Below, one piece after another: positions 24,310-32,269 of a stretch of DNA of 64,000 nt. The notes beneath the pieces were generated by a model, which worked only from the letters and a program-made list of their open reading frames with translations, did not search any database and was not told the origin of the DNA. Each line of letters starts with the position of its first letter. Positions within the stretch are counted from its first letter, which is position 1. Origin of the DNA: Marinovum sp034669705 (lineage in GTDB: Bacteria > Pseudomonadota > Alphaproteobacteria > Rhodobacterales > Rhodobacteraceae); NCBI RefSeq assembly GCF_034669705.1, contig NZ_JAXMOR010000004.1, positions 144,752 through 208,751 of the forward strand, in the 5' to 3' direction. The translations under genes were made by a program, and so were the position numbers.

Positions 24310-25721
24310 GGTAAAAGGTCCTTCAGTCGGAATTCGGCGATGCGTTCCACCTGACGGCAGGCTTCGGCAAATTCGGTGTCAGTGTCGTTGTTGATACGGC
24401 GATCGAAGTTCTCCTTGATCGACGCCTTGTCATGATCGCGCACGGCGATGATGAATGGAAAACCGTGCTTATCGACATATTCGGTGTTCATCCGCGTCAG
24501 CGTCTCGCGCTCTTCGTCGGTCAGCATGTCGAGACCCGCGCCCGCCTGCTCGGAGGTGCTCTCGGCCGTCAGCCGTCCTGCGGCCGCCAGTTTTCCGGCC
24601 AGGTCCGGGTGCGCAGTCAGGACGTCAAGACGCTGTTCCTTGCTGGCAGAGCGGAACACGCGCGCCAATGCGTTGTGCAGTCCCAAGGCCGTGTCATGCG
24701 CGGCCCCCAGTTCCAAGTCGTAGGCTCCTTCGGCAATCCAGGGCGAGTGCTCGAAGATGCTGCCGAATTTCGCCACGAAGGCGTCGCGTTCCATTTCGGA
24801 GGGGCGCTCGCGCCGTGCATGCGGATGGGTTTTCGCCCAGTGCTCGGCAATCTCCAGCCGTGACGGGCACCAGACGTCGTCGAACCCCTGGATATAGTCG
24901 ATGAACCGCTTCAGCGCCGCGATCTTGCCCGGTCGCCCCACCAGACGGCAGTGCAGCCCGATCGACATCATCTTCGGGCTGCCCTCTTGGCCCTCGGCAT
25001 ACAGCGTGTCGAAGGCGTCCTTGAGGTAGCTGCCGAAATGCTCGCCCGTCACCCAGCCCGGCGCTGTGGCAAAGCGCATGTCGTTGGCTTCCAGAGTGTA
25101 TGGAATGATCAGCTGGTCGCGGTCGCCGTATTCTCGCCAGTAGGGCAGATCGTCGTCGACAGTGTCCGAGATATAGTCGAACTGCCCTGTCTCTGCCGCC
25201 AGCCGCACGGTGTTCTCACTGCAGCGCCCGGTGTACCAGCCGCGCGGTTCCTCACCCACCACTTCGGTATGAAGCCGGATCGCCTCGGCAATAGCCGCGC
25301 GCTCTTGATCTTCGGGCATGTCCTTGTGCTCGACCCACTTCAGGCCGTGGCTTGCGATCTCCCAGCCAGCCGACTTCATGGCCGCCACCTGCTCGGGATT
25401 GCGAGCCAGAGCCGAGGCGACGCCATAGATGGTCAGCGGGATGCCCGCACCGGTGAACAGGCGGTGCAGCCGCCAGAAGCCGGCCCGCGCGCCATATTCG
25501 TAGATCGATTCCATGTTCCAGTGGCGCTGGCCCGGCCACATCGAAGCCCCCGGAATATCCGACAGGAACGCCTCGGAGGCCGCGTCGCCGTGCAACACGC
25601 AATTCTCGCCGCCCTCCTCGTAATTCAGCACAAACTGCACGGCCACCTTCGCTCCGTTCGGCCATTGGGCGTCGGGGATGCGGGGGCCGTAACCGATCAT
25701 GTCGCGCGGATATCGTGTCAA
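24306..25721 (-). CDS. puuE: Allantoinase PuuE fused to OHCU decarboxylase UraD
   Basis: A 471-residue fusion. Residues 1-305 are the cofactor-independent, polysaccharide-deacetylase-like allantoinase PuuE, with the typical start TRYPRDMIGYG and GWYTGRCSENT. Residues about 308-471 are the decarboxylase that turns OHCU into S-allantoin, with the catalytic His371 in AHPDLAGK and HGFPFIIAVR at 419-428. I place the start at a TTG at 25721: an AAAAGGAG site stands just upstream, and the protein then begins exactly as other PuuE proteins do. An ATG at 25751 lacks a ribosome site. The fusion couples two consecutive steps; a second UraD is at 57.3 kb. Confidence 0.93.
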   Translation of the reverse strand: MTRYPRDMIGYGPRIPDAQWPNGAKVAVQFVLNYEEGGENCVLHGDAASEAFLSDIPGASMWPGQRHWNMESIYEYGARAGFWRLHRLFTGAGIPLTIYGVASALARNPEQVAAMKSAGWEIASHGLKWVEHKDMPEDQERAAIAEAIRLHTEVVGEEPRGWYTGRCSENTVRLAAETGQFDYISDTVDDDLPYWREYGDRDQLIIPYTLEANDMRFATAPGWVTGEHFGSYLKDAFDTLYAEGQEGSPKMMSIGLHCRLVGRPGKIAALKRFIDYIQGFDDVWCPSRLEIAEHWAKTHPHARRERPSEMERDAFVAKFGSIFEHSPWIAEGAYDLELGAAHDTALGLHNALARVFRSASKEQRLDVLTAHPDLAGKLAAAGRLTAESTSEQAGAGLDMLTDEERETLTRMNTEYVDKHGFPFIIAVRDHDKASIKENFDRRINNDTDTEFAEACRQVERIAEFRLKDLLP

Positions 25722-25869
25722 TGCGGTACTCCTTTTCGTCCCCTCCTTCATAGGACATAAAATCGCGTTTGTTTTTCAAAAAAAGACGAAAGGAGCCTCT
25801 TGCACGGCCCCGTTTGTGTCGCCGCCCGTTTCCCGACTAGAAAACGGCAAGCAATAAAGGAGTCCCCCT

Positions 25870-26223
25870 GTGACCGGCTATCTGACAACTCACGTCCTCG
25901 ACACGGCCCGCGGCTGCCCGGCAGAAGGCCTGGAGATCGAGCTCTTTCGCATCCAGGGCGACACCCGGACTCTGCTCAAGACGCTGAAAACCAACGACGA
26001 CGGGCGCACCGACGAGCAGATCCTGCCTGCGGACAAGTTCGAGACCGGCACCTACGAGTTGGTGTTCCACGCCGGGGCGTACCTGGATGCCTGCGGCACA
26101 CCGCCCGAAGAGCCGCGATTCCTCGACATCATCCCAATCCGGTTCGGCATGTCGGAAGCCTCGCACTACCATGTGCCGCTTCTGCTATCGCCTTTTGGCT
26201 ACGGCACGTACCGGGGAAGCTGA
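25870..26223 (+). CDS. uraH: 5-hydroxyisourate hydrolase (transthyretin-like)
   Basis: This cytosolic 117-residue enzyme hydrolyses HIU to OHCU. The family triad is seen as His8 (THVLDT), Arg46 (DDGRTD) and His101 (YHVPLL), and the protein ends in the signature YRGS. The start is a GTG at 25870 with an AAAGGAG site. It is divergent from puuE-uraD across a 148-bp promoter region and converges on a LysR gene, overlapping its 3' end by 39 bases. It is one of three HIU hydrolases in the window. Confidence 0.93.
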   Translation: MTGYLTTHVLDTARGCPAEGLEIELFRIQGDTRTLLKTLKTNDDGRTDEQILPADKFETGTYELVFHAGAYLDACGTPPEEPRFLDIIPIRFGMSEASHYHVPLLLSPFGYGTYRGS

Positions 26224-27150
26224 GCGCCGATCGCTATTCAGATTAGTGTCACGAACCGTAGCACCAATCCGTTCGATCATGAAGTCCATGAACAAACGCG
26301 TTTTCGGATCCTGACCGCGTCTGTGTGTGTAGAGGCATGCCATCTGGATGGGCTCCGGCGGCGTTTCGAGGGCCACGGGAATCAGGGCGCCTGTTTTCAA
26401 GTGTTCGGAAATCTCGAAAATCGGTTTCATCGCGATGCCTCGCCCCGCCAAGGCCCAATCGGTCAACACGTCGCCATCGTCGGATTCATAGCGCCCCCTG
26501 ACCGGAAAACGCTCAGGGCCTTCATTGGTCATCAATCTCCACTGAAACTCGGCGGCACCGGGAAACCGCAGGCTGAGACATTCGTGTCCTTGCGCAAGAA
26601 TGTCCTGACCATTTGCCGGCATCCCGCGCTTTTCCAAGTAAGATGGCGCGGCAACCAATACACGCGCGACGTCAGCGATCTTGCGGATTCGCAAGTTGCT
26701 GTCCTCGGGCTGGCCAAGGAAAAAAGCAAGGTCCAGCCCTTCGGTCGTAAGATCGACCTTTCGGTCCGTCAGCCTCAGACGAATGCTGACCTCTGCATAA
26801 TCATCCAGAAAATCCGGCACGGCCGGCGCAATCAACCTTCGCCCCACGCCAAGCGGAGCTGCCACGTATAACGAGCCCTTGAGGTTCTCTGTCATGTCGA
26901 CGATCTGAGCCTCGGCATTCTCGACCGCTTCAAGGATCTCGATTGCCCCGCGATAAAACGACTTGCCCTGCTCCGTCGGGTTCAGAGACCGCGTGGTGCG
27001 CTGGAACAGTCGCACGCCGAGATGTTCCTCGAGCTGCGCGATCCGCGCCGAGGTCACTGCCGGCGAAATTCTCAGGTCGCGCCCGGCGGCGGACATGCTG
27101 CCCAATTCGTAGACACGGACAAAGGTGCGGATGCTGTCGAAATAGGACAT
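26185..27150 (-). CDS. LysR family regulator
   Basis: A 321-residue LysR-type protein. The N-terminal winged helix begins at MSYFDSIRTFVRVYELGSM, and the substrate-binding half has typical strands (LKGSLYVAAPLGVG, ALAGRGIAM). I use the ATG at 27150, since the 39 residues before it in the open frame do not fit the family. It is divergent from puuD with 101 bases between them, the usual layout for a LysR activator of its neighbour. The gene overlaps uraH tail to tail. The inducer may be urate or a derivative, by context. Confidence 0.88.
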   Translation of the reverse strand: MSYFDSIRTFVRVYELGSMSAAGRDLRISPAVTSARIAQLEEHLGVRLFQRTTRSLNPTEQGKSFYRGAIEILEAVENAEAQIVDMTENLKGSLYVAAPLGVGRRLIAPAVPDFLDDYAEVSIRLRLTDRKVDLTTEGLDLAFFLGQPEDSNLRIRKIADVARVLVAAPSYLEKRGMPANGQDILAQGHECLSLRFPGAAEFQWRLMTNEGPERFPVRGRYESDDGDVLTDWALAGRGIAMKPIFEISEHLKTGALIPVALETPPEPIQMACLYTHRRGQDPKTRLFMDFMIERIGATVRDTNLNSDRRSASPVRAVAKRR

Positions 27151-27251
27151 TGTTCGGTTTTCTTTGAGACTGCTTGGTGTTTCACAGCGATACCAGAACA
27201 AATTGCACTCGGCTAGTCTGGCCGTGAACTCGAATCCTTGGGAGGACCGCC

Positions 27252-28490
27252 ATGTACGACCTGGCAATCATTTGGGACTGGATCGCCTTCTCCGTGCGAT
27301 GGCTCCACATCATCACCGCGATGGCCTGGATCGGCGCGTCGTTCTATTTCGTGGCGCTCGATCTGATGCTCAAGCCCAACCCGAACCTGCCCGACGGCGC
27401 GCATGGCGAGGAATGGGAGGTCCACGGCGGCGGCTTCTATCACACGGTGAAATACCTGGTGGCTCCGGCCGAGATGCCCGAGCACCTGACCTGGCACAAG
27501 TGGCAGAGCTACTCGACATGGCTGTCGGGGGCCGCGCTTCTGATGATCATCTACTGGGTCGGCGGCGAGCTGTTCCTGATCGACCCGACGAAGATGGAAC
27601 TTTCGTTGTGGCAGGCAATCCTGATTTCCGGCGGCTCGCTGACCATCGGCTGGATCGCCTATGACTTCCTGTGCAAGTCGAAGCTGGGCGGGACGCCGAC
27701 GCTATTGATGCTGCTGCTGTTCGCGATCCTGGTGGCGATGGCCTGGGGCTACAACCAGATCTTCACCGGCCGCGCGGCGCTGCTGCACCTCGGCGCCTTC
27801 ACCGCGACCATCATGACCGCCAACGTGTTCTTCCAGATCATGCCCAACCAGCGCGTCGTGGTGGACGATCTCAAGAACGGACGCACCCCTGACGCCAAGT
27901 ACGGCAAGATCGCCAAGCTGCGCTCGACCCACAACAACTACCTGACGCTGCCGGTCGTCTTCCTGATGCTGTCGAACCACTATCCGCTGGCCTTCGGGAC
28001 CCAGTATGCCTGGATTATCGCCAGCCTCATCTTCCTGACCGGCGTGACCATCCGGCACTACTTCAACACCATGCACCGCACCGGCAAGGGTCCGAGTTGG
28101 ACATGGCTCGTGACCGTGGTGATCATGATCCTGATCGCATGGCTGTCGACCCAGCCAGGGATGGACACCTACGAGGAAAGCGAAGCTCGCGCGTTGACGC
28201 CATACGAGCAGAAATTCGCCTCGGCGGACACGTTTGAGGACGCCTTCAACACGGTGGTCGGCAACTGCTCCATGTGCCACGGACGCGAGCCGTCCTGGGA
28301 AGGGATGCATTGGCCACCCAAGGGCGTCGTGCTGGAAACCCAGGCGGACGTGGCGCGCCACGCGGACCAGATCTACCTTCAGGCCGGCCGCAGCCACGCC
28401 ATGCCGCCGCCGAACGCCATCCAGATGGACCAAGAAGCGCGTCAGCAGATCGTGCGCTGGTATCGCGACGTCACCGCGGGTGAAAGCTGA
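27252..28490 (+). CDS. puuD: Membrane-bound urate oxidase with cytochrome c domain
   Basis: PuuD oxidises urate to HIU and passes electrons to its own cytochrome c domain rather than making peroxide. The 412-residue protein has about eight membrane segments in residues 1-300 (start WIAFSVRWLHIITAMAWIGASFYF), then a soluble haem domain. The haem motif is Cys339-x2-Cys342-His343 (CSMCH), with a likely Met ligand in the SHAMPP segment near residue 382. A GGGAGGA site precedes the ATG. It is first in an operon with nadX and a glxA-like gene. Confidence 0.94.
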   Translation: MYDLAIIWDWIAFSVRWLHIITAMAWIGASFYFVALDLMLKPNPNLPDGAHGEEWEVHGGGFYHTVKYLVAPAEMPEHLTWHKWQSYSTWLSGAALLMIIYWVGGELFLIDPTKMELSLWQAILISGGSLTIGWIAYDFLCKSKLGGTPTLLMLLLFAILVAMAWGYNQIFTGRAALLHLGAFTATIMTANVFFQIMPNQRVVVDDLKNGRTPDAKYGKIAKLRSTHNNYLTLPVVFLMLSNHYPLAFGTQYAWIIASLIFLTGVTIRHYFNTMHRTGKGPSWTWLVTVVIMILIAWLSTQPGMDTYEESEARALTPYEQKFASADTFEDAFNTVVGNCSMCHGREPSWEGMHWPPKGVVLETQADVARHADQIYLQAGRSHAMPPPNAIQMDQEARQQIVRWYRDVTAGES

Positions 28491-28508
28491 TAGGGGAAAG
28501 GCGGCGGG

Positions 28509-29330
28509 ATGCGACTGGGGCTCATCGGTTACGGAAACATCTCGCGCCATCTTGTCCGGCTTCTCTCTGGTGAACTGACCGAACAATTTACCGTACAGGT
28601 GCGCCCGCAGGCCCTGGAGGCCGCGCGGGCGCAGTCGCGCGGAACGGGTGGGCCTGGACCGATCGAGTTTGTGACGTCTCGCGAAGCGTTGCAGTCCGCA
28701 CACCCTGATCTGGTGGTCGAATGTGCCGGGCAGTCGGCGGTGGACCGGCACGTTGAGCCCCTGCTTCTTGCGGGGATCGACTGTCTGATTGTCTCGGTCG
28801 GTGCCTTGGCCGACGCAGAGTTACACGACAGGCTGACCCTTGCGGCCGGACGCGGCGCATCACGGATGATCCTACCTTGTGGCGCGATCGGCGGGCTCGA
28901 TCTTCTGGCCGCGCTTTCGAGTGCCGGGAGTGTCGAGGTCACATATCGTGGCGCCAAACCGCCCGCCGCCTGGAAAGCTACGCCGGCCGAGAACCACGTG
29001 CGCCATGACGGATTGACGGCACCGACAACGTTTTTCACCGGCACCGCGCGAGAGGCCGCGCGTCTGTTTCCCCAAAATGCCAACGTCGTGGCTGCGCTCG
29101 CCCTGGCAGGACCCGGGTTCGAAGGCATCTCGGTGGAGCTGATCGCGGACCCTTCGGCCACCGGCAACCGGCACAGCTACGAAGTCCGCTCGCCGATCTG
29201 CAGCTACACCGTCGATATCGAGAACGCGGCGTCCGAAGGCAACGCACGAACATCGACGGCCACGGTCTTCAGCCTGCTGCACGAAATCCGTTCCTATGCC
29301 GCAGCGCGTATCGCGAGGGGGGCGAGATGA
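28509..29330 (+). CDS. nadX: L-aspartate dehydrogenase-like protein
   Basis: A 273-residue protein with an N-terminal Rossmann motif (LGLIGYGNISRHL) and the aspartate dehydrogenase pattern LPCGAIGGLDLLAA and VAALALAGPGF. The family catalyses NAD(P)-linked interconversion of aspartate and iminosuccinate/oxaloacetate. It lies 18 bases after puuD and overlaps the glxA-like gene by 4 bases. In a cell running the beta-hydroxyaspartate cycle it could fix ammonia from purine breakdown into aspartate, the amino donor for BhcA; this link is inference. Confidence 0.85.
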   Translation: MRLGLIGYGNISRHLVRLLSGELTEQFTVQVRPQALEAARAQSRGTGGPGPIEFVTSREALQSAHPDLVVECAGQSAVDRHVEPLLLAGIDCLIVSVGALADAELHDRLTLAAGRGASRMILPCGAIGGLDLLAALSSAGSVEVTYRGAKPPAAWKATPAENHVRHDGLTAPTTFFTGTAREAARLFPQNANVVAALALAGPGFEGISVELIADPSATGNRHSYEVRSPICSYTVDIENAASEGNARTSTATVFSLLHEIRSYAAARIARGAR

Positions 29331-30211
29331 GCGTCAAGCCGAGCCACGTGTTGAACGATGATACGCCCGTGATCCCGGAAGGGGCCTTCAGCTATCCGAT
29401 AGATAGGCTCATGCCCACGCGTTGGTTCGGTTTCTTGCTCTTGCCGGAATTCACGCTGCTCGCCTTCAGCTCCGCCATAGACCCGTTGCGGATCGCCAAT
29501 CAATTGGCGGGCAAGCCGCTCTATGGCTGGCGCGTCTTCTCCGAGGAAGGAACCCCGGTGCGCTCATCCACGGGCCTGGAGGTTTCGGTGCACGGTGGTC
29601 TCGTTGCGATCCCCCCGGAGTTGCAACTCTTTGTCTGCTCCGGAAATCGCGGCACCGAGGTGGCATCGCAACAGGTGATCGCCGCCATCAGGAAGCACGC
29701 GCGCTTCGGCGGGCAGGTCGGCGGCATCTGCACCGGCGCCGCCACGCTGGCTCGCGCCGGATTGCTGGACGGCAAGCGCTTTACCCTGCATTGGGAAAAC
29801 CAGCCCGGCTTCATTGAAGCGTTTCCCGACCTTGCACCCAGCAGTGCCCGATTTGAGAAAGATGGGGGTCTGCTGACCTGTGGAGGCGGATCGGCGGCGA
29901 CCGCAATGATGGTCGAACTGATTTCGGACGACTACGGCAGGGACTTTGCCATCGCGGTCGCCGACATGTGTCTGAAAAACCCGGACGCCTCACCCGACCG
30001 GGATCAAGGCTCCGCTTGGCAATTTCCCTGTTCGTCGGGACCATGCCCATCCAGCCACCTTGCGAAACCGTCACACGCATGTTCGGCCAGCCGGTCTCCA
30101 TCACGCAGTCGCCCTCGGCGGCCCAGTGGGACATCAGGTCTGCCAAGGCATCAGGCCGACGGTCGGGCATGGAGCGCAGCGCCGGGGCCTGTTGCCAGTT
30201 GCCAGTTGTGA
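29327..30211 (+). pseudogene. GlxA-type AraC regulator, truncated: DNA-binding domain lost
   Basis: The first about 220 residues are an intact DJ-1/PfpI-like sensor domain of GlxA-type regulators (PTRWFGFLLLPEFTLLAFSSA, then GQVGGICTGAATLARAGLL and FTLHWENQPGFIEAFPDL). The AraC helix-turn-helix expected after MCLKN (about 29985) is missing. The frame then runs on in low-complexity Ser/Arg/Pro residues, because it reads antisense to a fragment of another gene. The junction lies near 29985-30005. The truncated product probably cannot bind DNA. A 78-base piece of this gene recurs at 63797-63874. Confidence 0.85.
29780..29857 (+). repeat. 78-bp segment of glxA duplicated at 63.8 kb (copy 1)
   Basis: This stretch, coding for FTLHWENQPGFIEAFPDL and following residues, is repeated at 63797-63874 in the same orientation with one base difference (A at 29836, G at 63853). 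The two copies bound about 34 kb of accessory genes. Confidence 0.9.
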
Positions 30212-30227
30212 AATCCCGACCGGCCAC
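30000..30227 (-). pseudogene. 5' fragment of an unidentified gene, cut at the glxA junction
   Basis: On the minus strand a GTG at 30227 opens a frame of about 76 coding-like residues (including MSHWAAEGDCVMETGWPN) before it runs into antisense glxA sequence near 30000. Codon use is GC3-rich, like a real gene. I do not recognise the family. No good ribosome site is seen. The likely meaning is that two genes were broken and joined tail to tail by a deletion or recombination. Confidence 0.4.
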
Positions 30228-30488
30228 GCCGTGTTAACTTTGCGCATACTGCAACGCGGACCTAGACCAATTTTCGCTAAGTATACCTTTTCCAAGCAGA
30301 TAAATTGAAAATGATTAAAAATAAAAAATTGGTTTGCTTTTTACTCTTGTCGGATCGAACTTGTTTGAGGTGGGGCAGCGTGTGGATTCGGCCTCTCGAG
30401 ATGCGGTTCTGTGCTTTGATGGTTGATATGGGAGACGTCTGATGAAACTGATATTGGCTTGGGCCGATTTTGCCGCCCTGACACGGTA
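30228..30488. other. AT-rich non-coding stretch
   Basis: This stretch is much more AT-rich than its surroundings, especially 30280-30350, and has no convincing reading frame. It lies between the broken gene fragments and a decayed dctM, and may hold the promoter for the racemase-hydantoinase genes downstream. No clear dyad or terminator is seen. Confidence 0.5.
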
Positions 30489-30732
30489 CGCGCCGGAATC
30501 ATGACCCGGACAGTCCGCTTCCCAAACTGGCTTGTCCGGCGCTTGCACGGCGGGCTGGCACGTGTGCCGATTGTTGCCGACATGATGCTGGCAGCTGTTT
30601 CAGACGCGGCGGTGGTCTGGGCCTCGGCGCTGGGCTCGACCCCCGATCCGGCGATGCGCATATGCCGTGCTCACCCTGTGCCCGGTCTTCCCCGATATCG
30701 TGACGTGGCTGCCCCGCGTACCCGGATATTGA
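30489..30732 (+). pseudogene. Remnant of a TRAP large permease gene (dctM)
   Basis: Two short pieces match DctM. In one frame (from 30489) the residues AGIMTRTVRF, RRLHGGLARV and AAVSDAAVVWASAL match the DctM at 59.4 kb (AGIMDRLVDF, GRMRGGLAQV, ASVSGAAVADASAL). In another frame (30661-30732) the end VFPDIVTWLPRVPGY-stop matches that protein's FVPGIVTWLPHALGY-stop. About 270 internal residues are missing and the frame shifts between the pieces, so this is a deleted relic. It lies 21 bases before the racemase-like gene. Confidence 0.75.
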
Positions 30733-30753
30733 TCGCGTGAAAGTAGCAATGCC

Positions 30754-31506
30754 ATGAAGATACTTCTTATCAATCCTAACACCACCGAAGCGCTGACCGA
30801 GCTGCTGACCGGGGCGGCCCGCAAAGTCCTGCCCGAGGGGGTGACACTCGACTGCATCACCGCCACGACCGGGGTGCCGTATATCTCGACCCGGACCGAG
30901 GCGGTGCTGGGCGGGCTCTCGGTGCTCGAAATCCTCGCCGAACGGCATCATAAGTACGATGGGGCGATCGTCGCGGCCTTTGGTGATCCGGGGTTGGGTG
31001 CGGCGCGCGAGCTGTTCGACATTCCGGTGGTCGGGCTGGCCGAGGCCGGGATGCTGACCGCCTGCATGCTGGGCGGACAGTTTTCCATCGTGACCTTCGC
31101 GCAGGCGCTCGGACCGTGGTACCGGGAATGCGTCGATTGGCACCGGCTGGGCGCGCGATGCGCCTCGATCCGGATGCTTGACGGCGAGTTCCACTCCATC
31201 TCGGATGTGCAAGAGGAGAAGGCCGACCTGCTGGTCGATTTGACAATGCGCGCCGTGGATGAAGACGGTGCCGATGTCATCGTGCTTGCAGGGGCGCCTC
31301 TTTCGGGGCTGGCGGAACAGGTGCGTGACCGCATTCCCGTGCCGATTGTCGATTGCGCCGCGGCGGCGCTGCGACAGGCGGTGACCTTGGCGGCGCTGCG
31401 TCCGGTGGGCGCGTCACGCGGCGGCTTCGCGCGACCGGCGGCCAAACCCTCGATCGGGCTCAGCGACGCTCTGGCAGCCCGGATCGCGCGCGCGGACCGT
31501 GCGTGA
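30754..31506 (+). CDS. Asp/Glu/hydantoin racemase superfamily protein lacking both cysteines
   Basis: A 250-residue protein of the hydantoin racemase group, with the typical start KILLINPNTT and strands GAIVAAFGDPGLGAARE and VIVLAGAPLSGLAE. True hydantoin and allantoin racemases carry one catalytic cysteine in each of those two strands. Here the positions are Ala75 and Gly180, so neither acid-base cysteine is present. The protein probably is not a racemase in the usual sense; it could be a lyase, decarboxylase or binding protein. It is followed by a GntR regulator and a hydantoinase, which suggests a ureide or hydantoin-like substrate. Confidence 0.82.
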   Translation: MKILLINPNTTEALTELLTGAARKVLPEGVTLDCITATTGVPYISTRTEAVLGGLSVLEILAERHHKYDGAIVAAFGDPGLGAARELFDIPVVGLAEAGMLTACMLGGQFSIVTFAQALGPWYRECVDWHRLGARCASIRMLDGEFHSISDVQEEKADLLVDLTMRAVDEDGADVIVLAGAPLSGLAEQVRDRIPVPIVDCAAAALRQAVTLAALRPVGASRGGFARPAAKPSIGLSDALAARIARADRA

Positions 31507-31557
31507 TCGCCGGACCCGGCCGGAGCTTTTGTGATGAACCAGAGAACGAGGAACGGC

Positions 31558-32235
31558 ATGGCGGAACCGGTAAAGAAGGTGCGGCTGGGCCGCCAGCACC
31601 TGCATGAACGCGTGGCGGAGGAGCTGCGCGACCGGATCATAACCTGCCAACTTCCCCCCGGCACCCGTCTTGCGGTCAATGAACTCGCCGAAGAGATCGG
31701 CGTTTCGCTCACCCCCCTCAGGGAAGCGATCAAGCTCTTGGCCAGCGAGCATCTGATCGAGATGACGCCAAACCGGGGCGCGCGCATCTCGGCGGTGACA
31801 GTCGAACAGACCCGGCATCTCTTTGAAGTGATCTCGGGCACCGAGGCGCTGGCCGCTGAACTGGCCTGCAAGCGGATGACCGACGCGGAACTGGCAGAGT
31901 TGCTGAGCCTGCACGAAGAAATGCAGGACGTCGCCGGAACCGCTGGACGGGACAGGTATTTCGATCTCAATCGCCGGATCCATGATCAGATCGTGTTGTT
32001 CGCCCGCAATCCGATCCTTGCTGACCAGCGTGCACGACTGGCGCGGCAGGCCGAACGGGTGCGCTATATCGCGCTTGGCAACGACGGTCGGCGCGGCGCG
32101 GCTATGCAGGAACACCAAGAACTGATGCGGGCCTTCGAGGCCCGTGATCCGGAAGGGGCGCGGCGGATCTGGCAGCAGCACCTGATGGTCTCGGGGGCGC
32201 AGACAATAGAAGTCCTGGCGCAACTTGGCGGCTGA
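31558..32235 (+). CDS. GntR family regulator (FCD subgroup)
   Basis: A 225-residue regulator with a winged helix (LPPGTRLAVNELAEEIGVSLTPLREAIKLL) and an FCD ligand domain (RIHDQIVLFARNPILADQ, EHQELMRAFEARD). I prefer the ATG at 31558 with GAGGAAC upstream; an ATG at 31531 has a weaker context. It lies between the racemase-like and hydantoinase genes in the same direction and probably controls this small operon. It is clearly related to the GntR gene at 35.2 kb (same SLTPLREAIK / SMTPMREALK region). Confidence 0.88.
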   Translation: MAEPVKKVRLGRQHLHERVAEELRDRIITCQLPPGTRLAVNELAEEIGVSLTPLREAIKLLASEHLIEMTPNRGARISAVTVEQTRHLFEVISGTEALAAELACKRMTDAELAELLSLHEEMQDVAGTAGRDRYFDLNRRIHDQIVLFARNPILADQRARLARQAERVRYIALGNDGRRGAAMQEHQELMRAFEARDPEGARRIWQQHLMVSGAQTIEVLAQLGG

Positions 32236-32269
32236 GTCATGCGCGCCCATCCATCCAGAAGGGAAAGAC

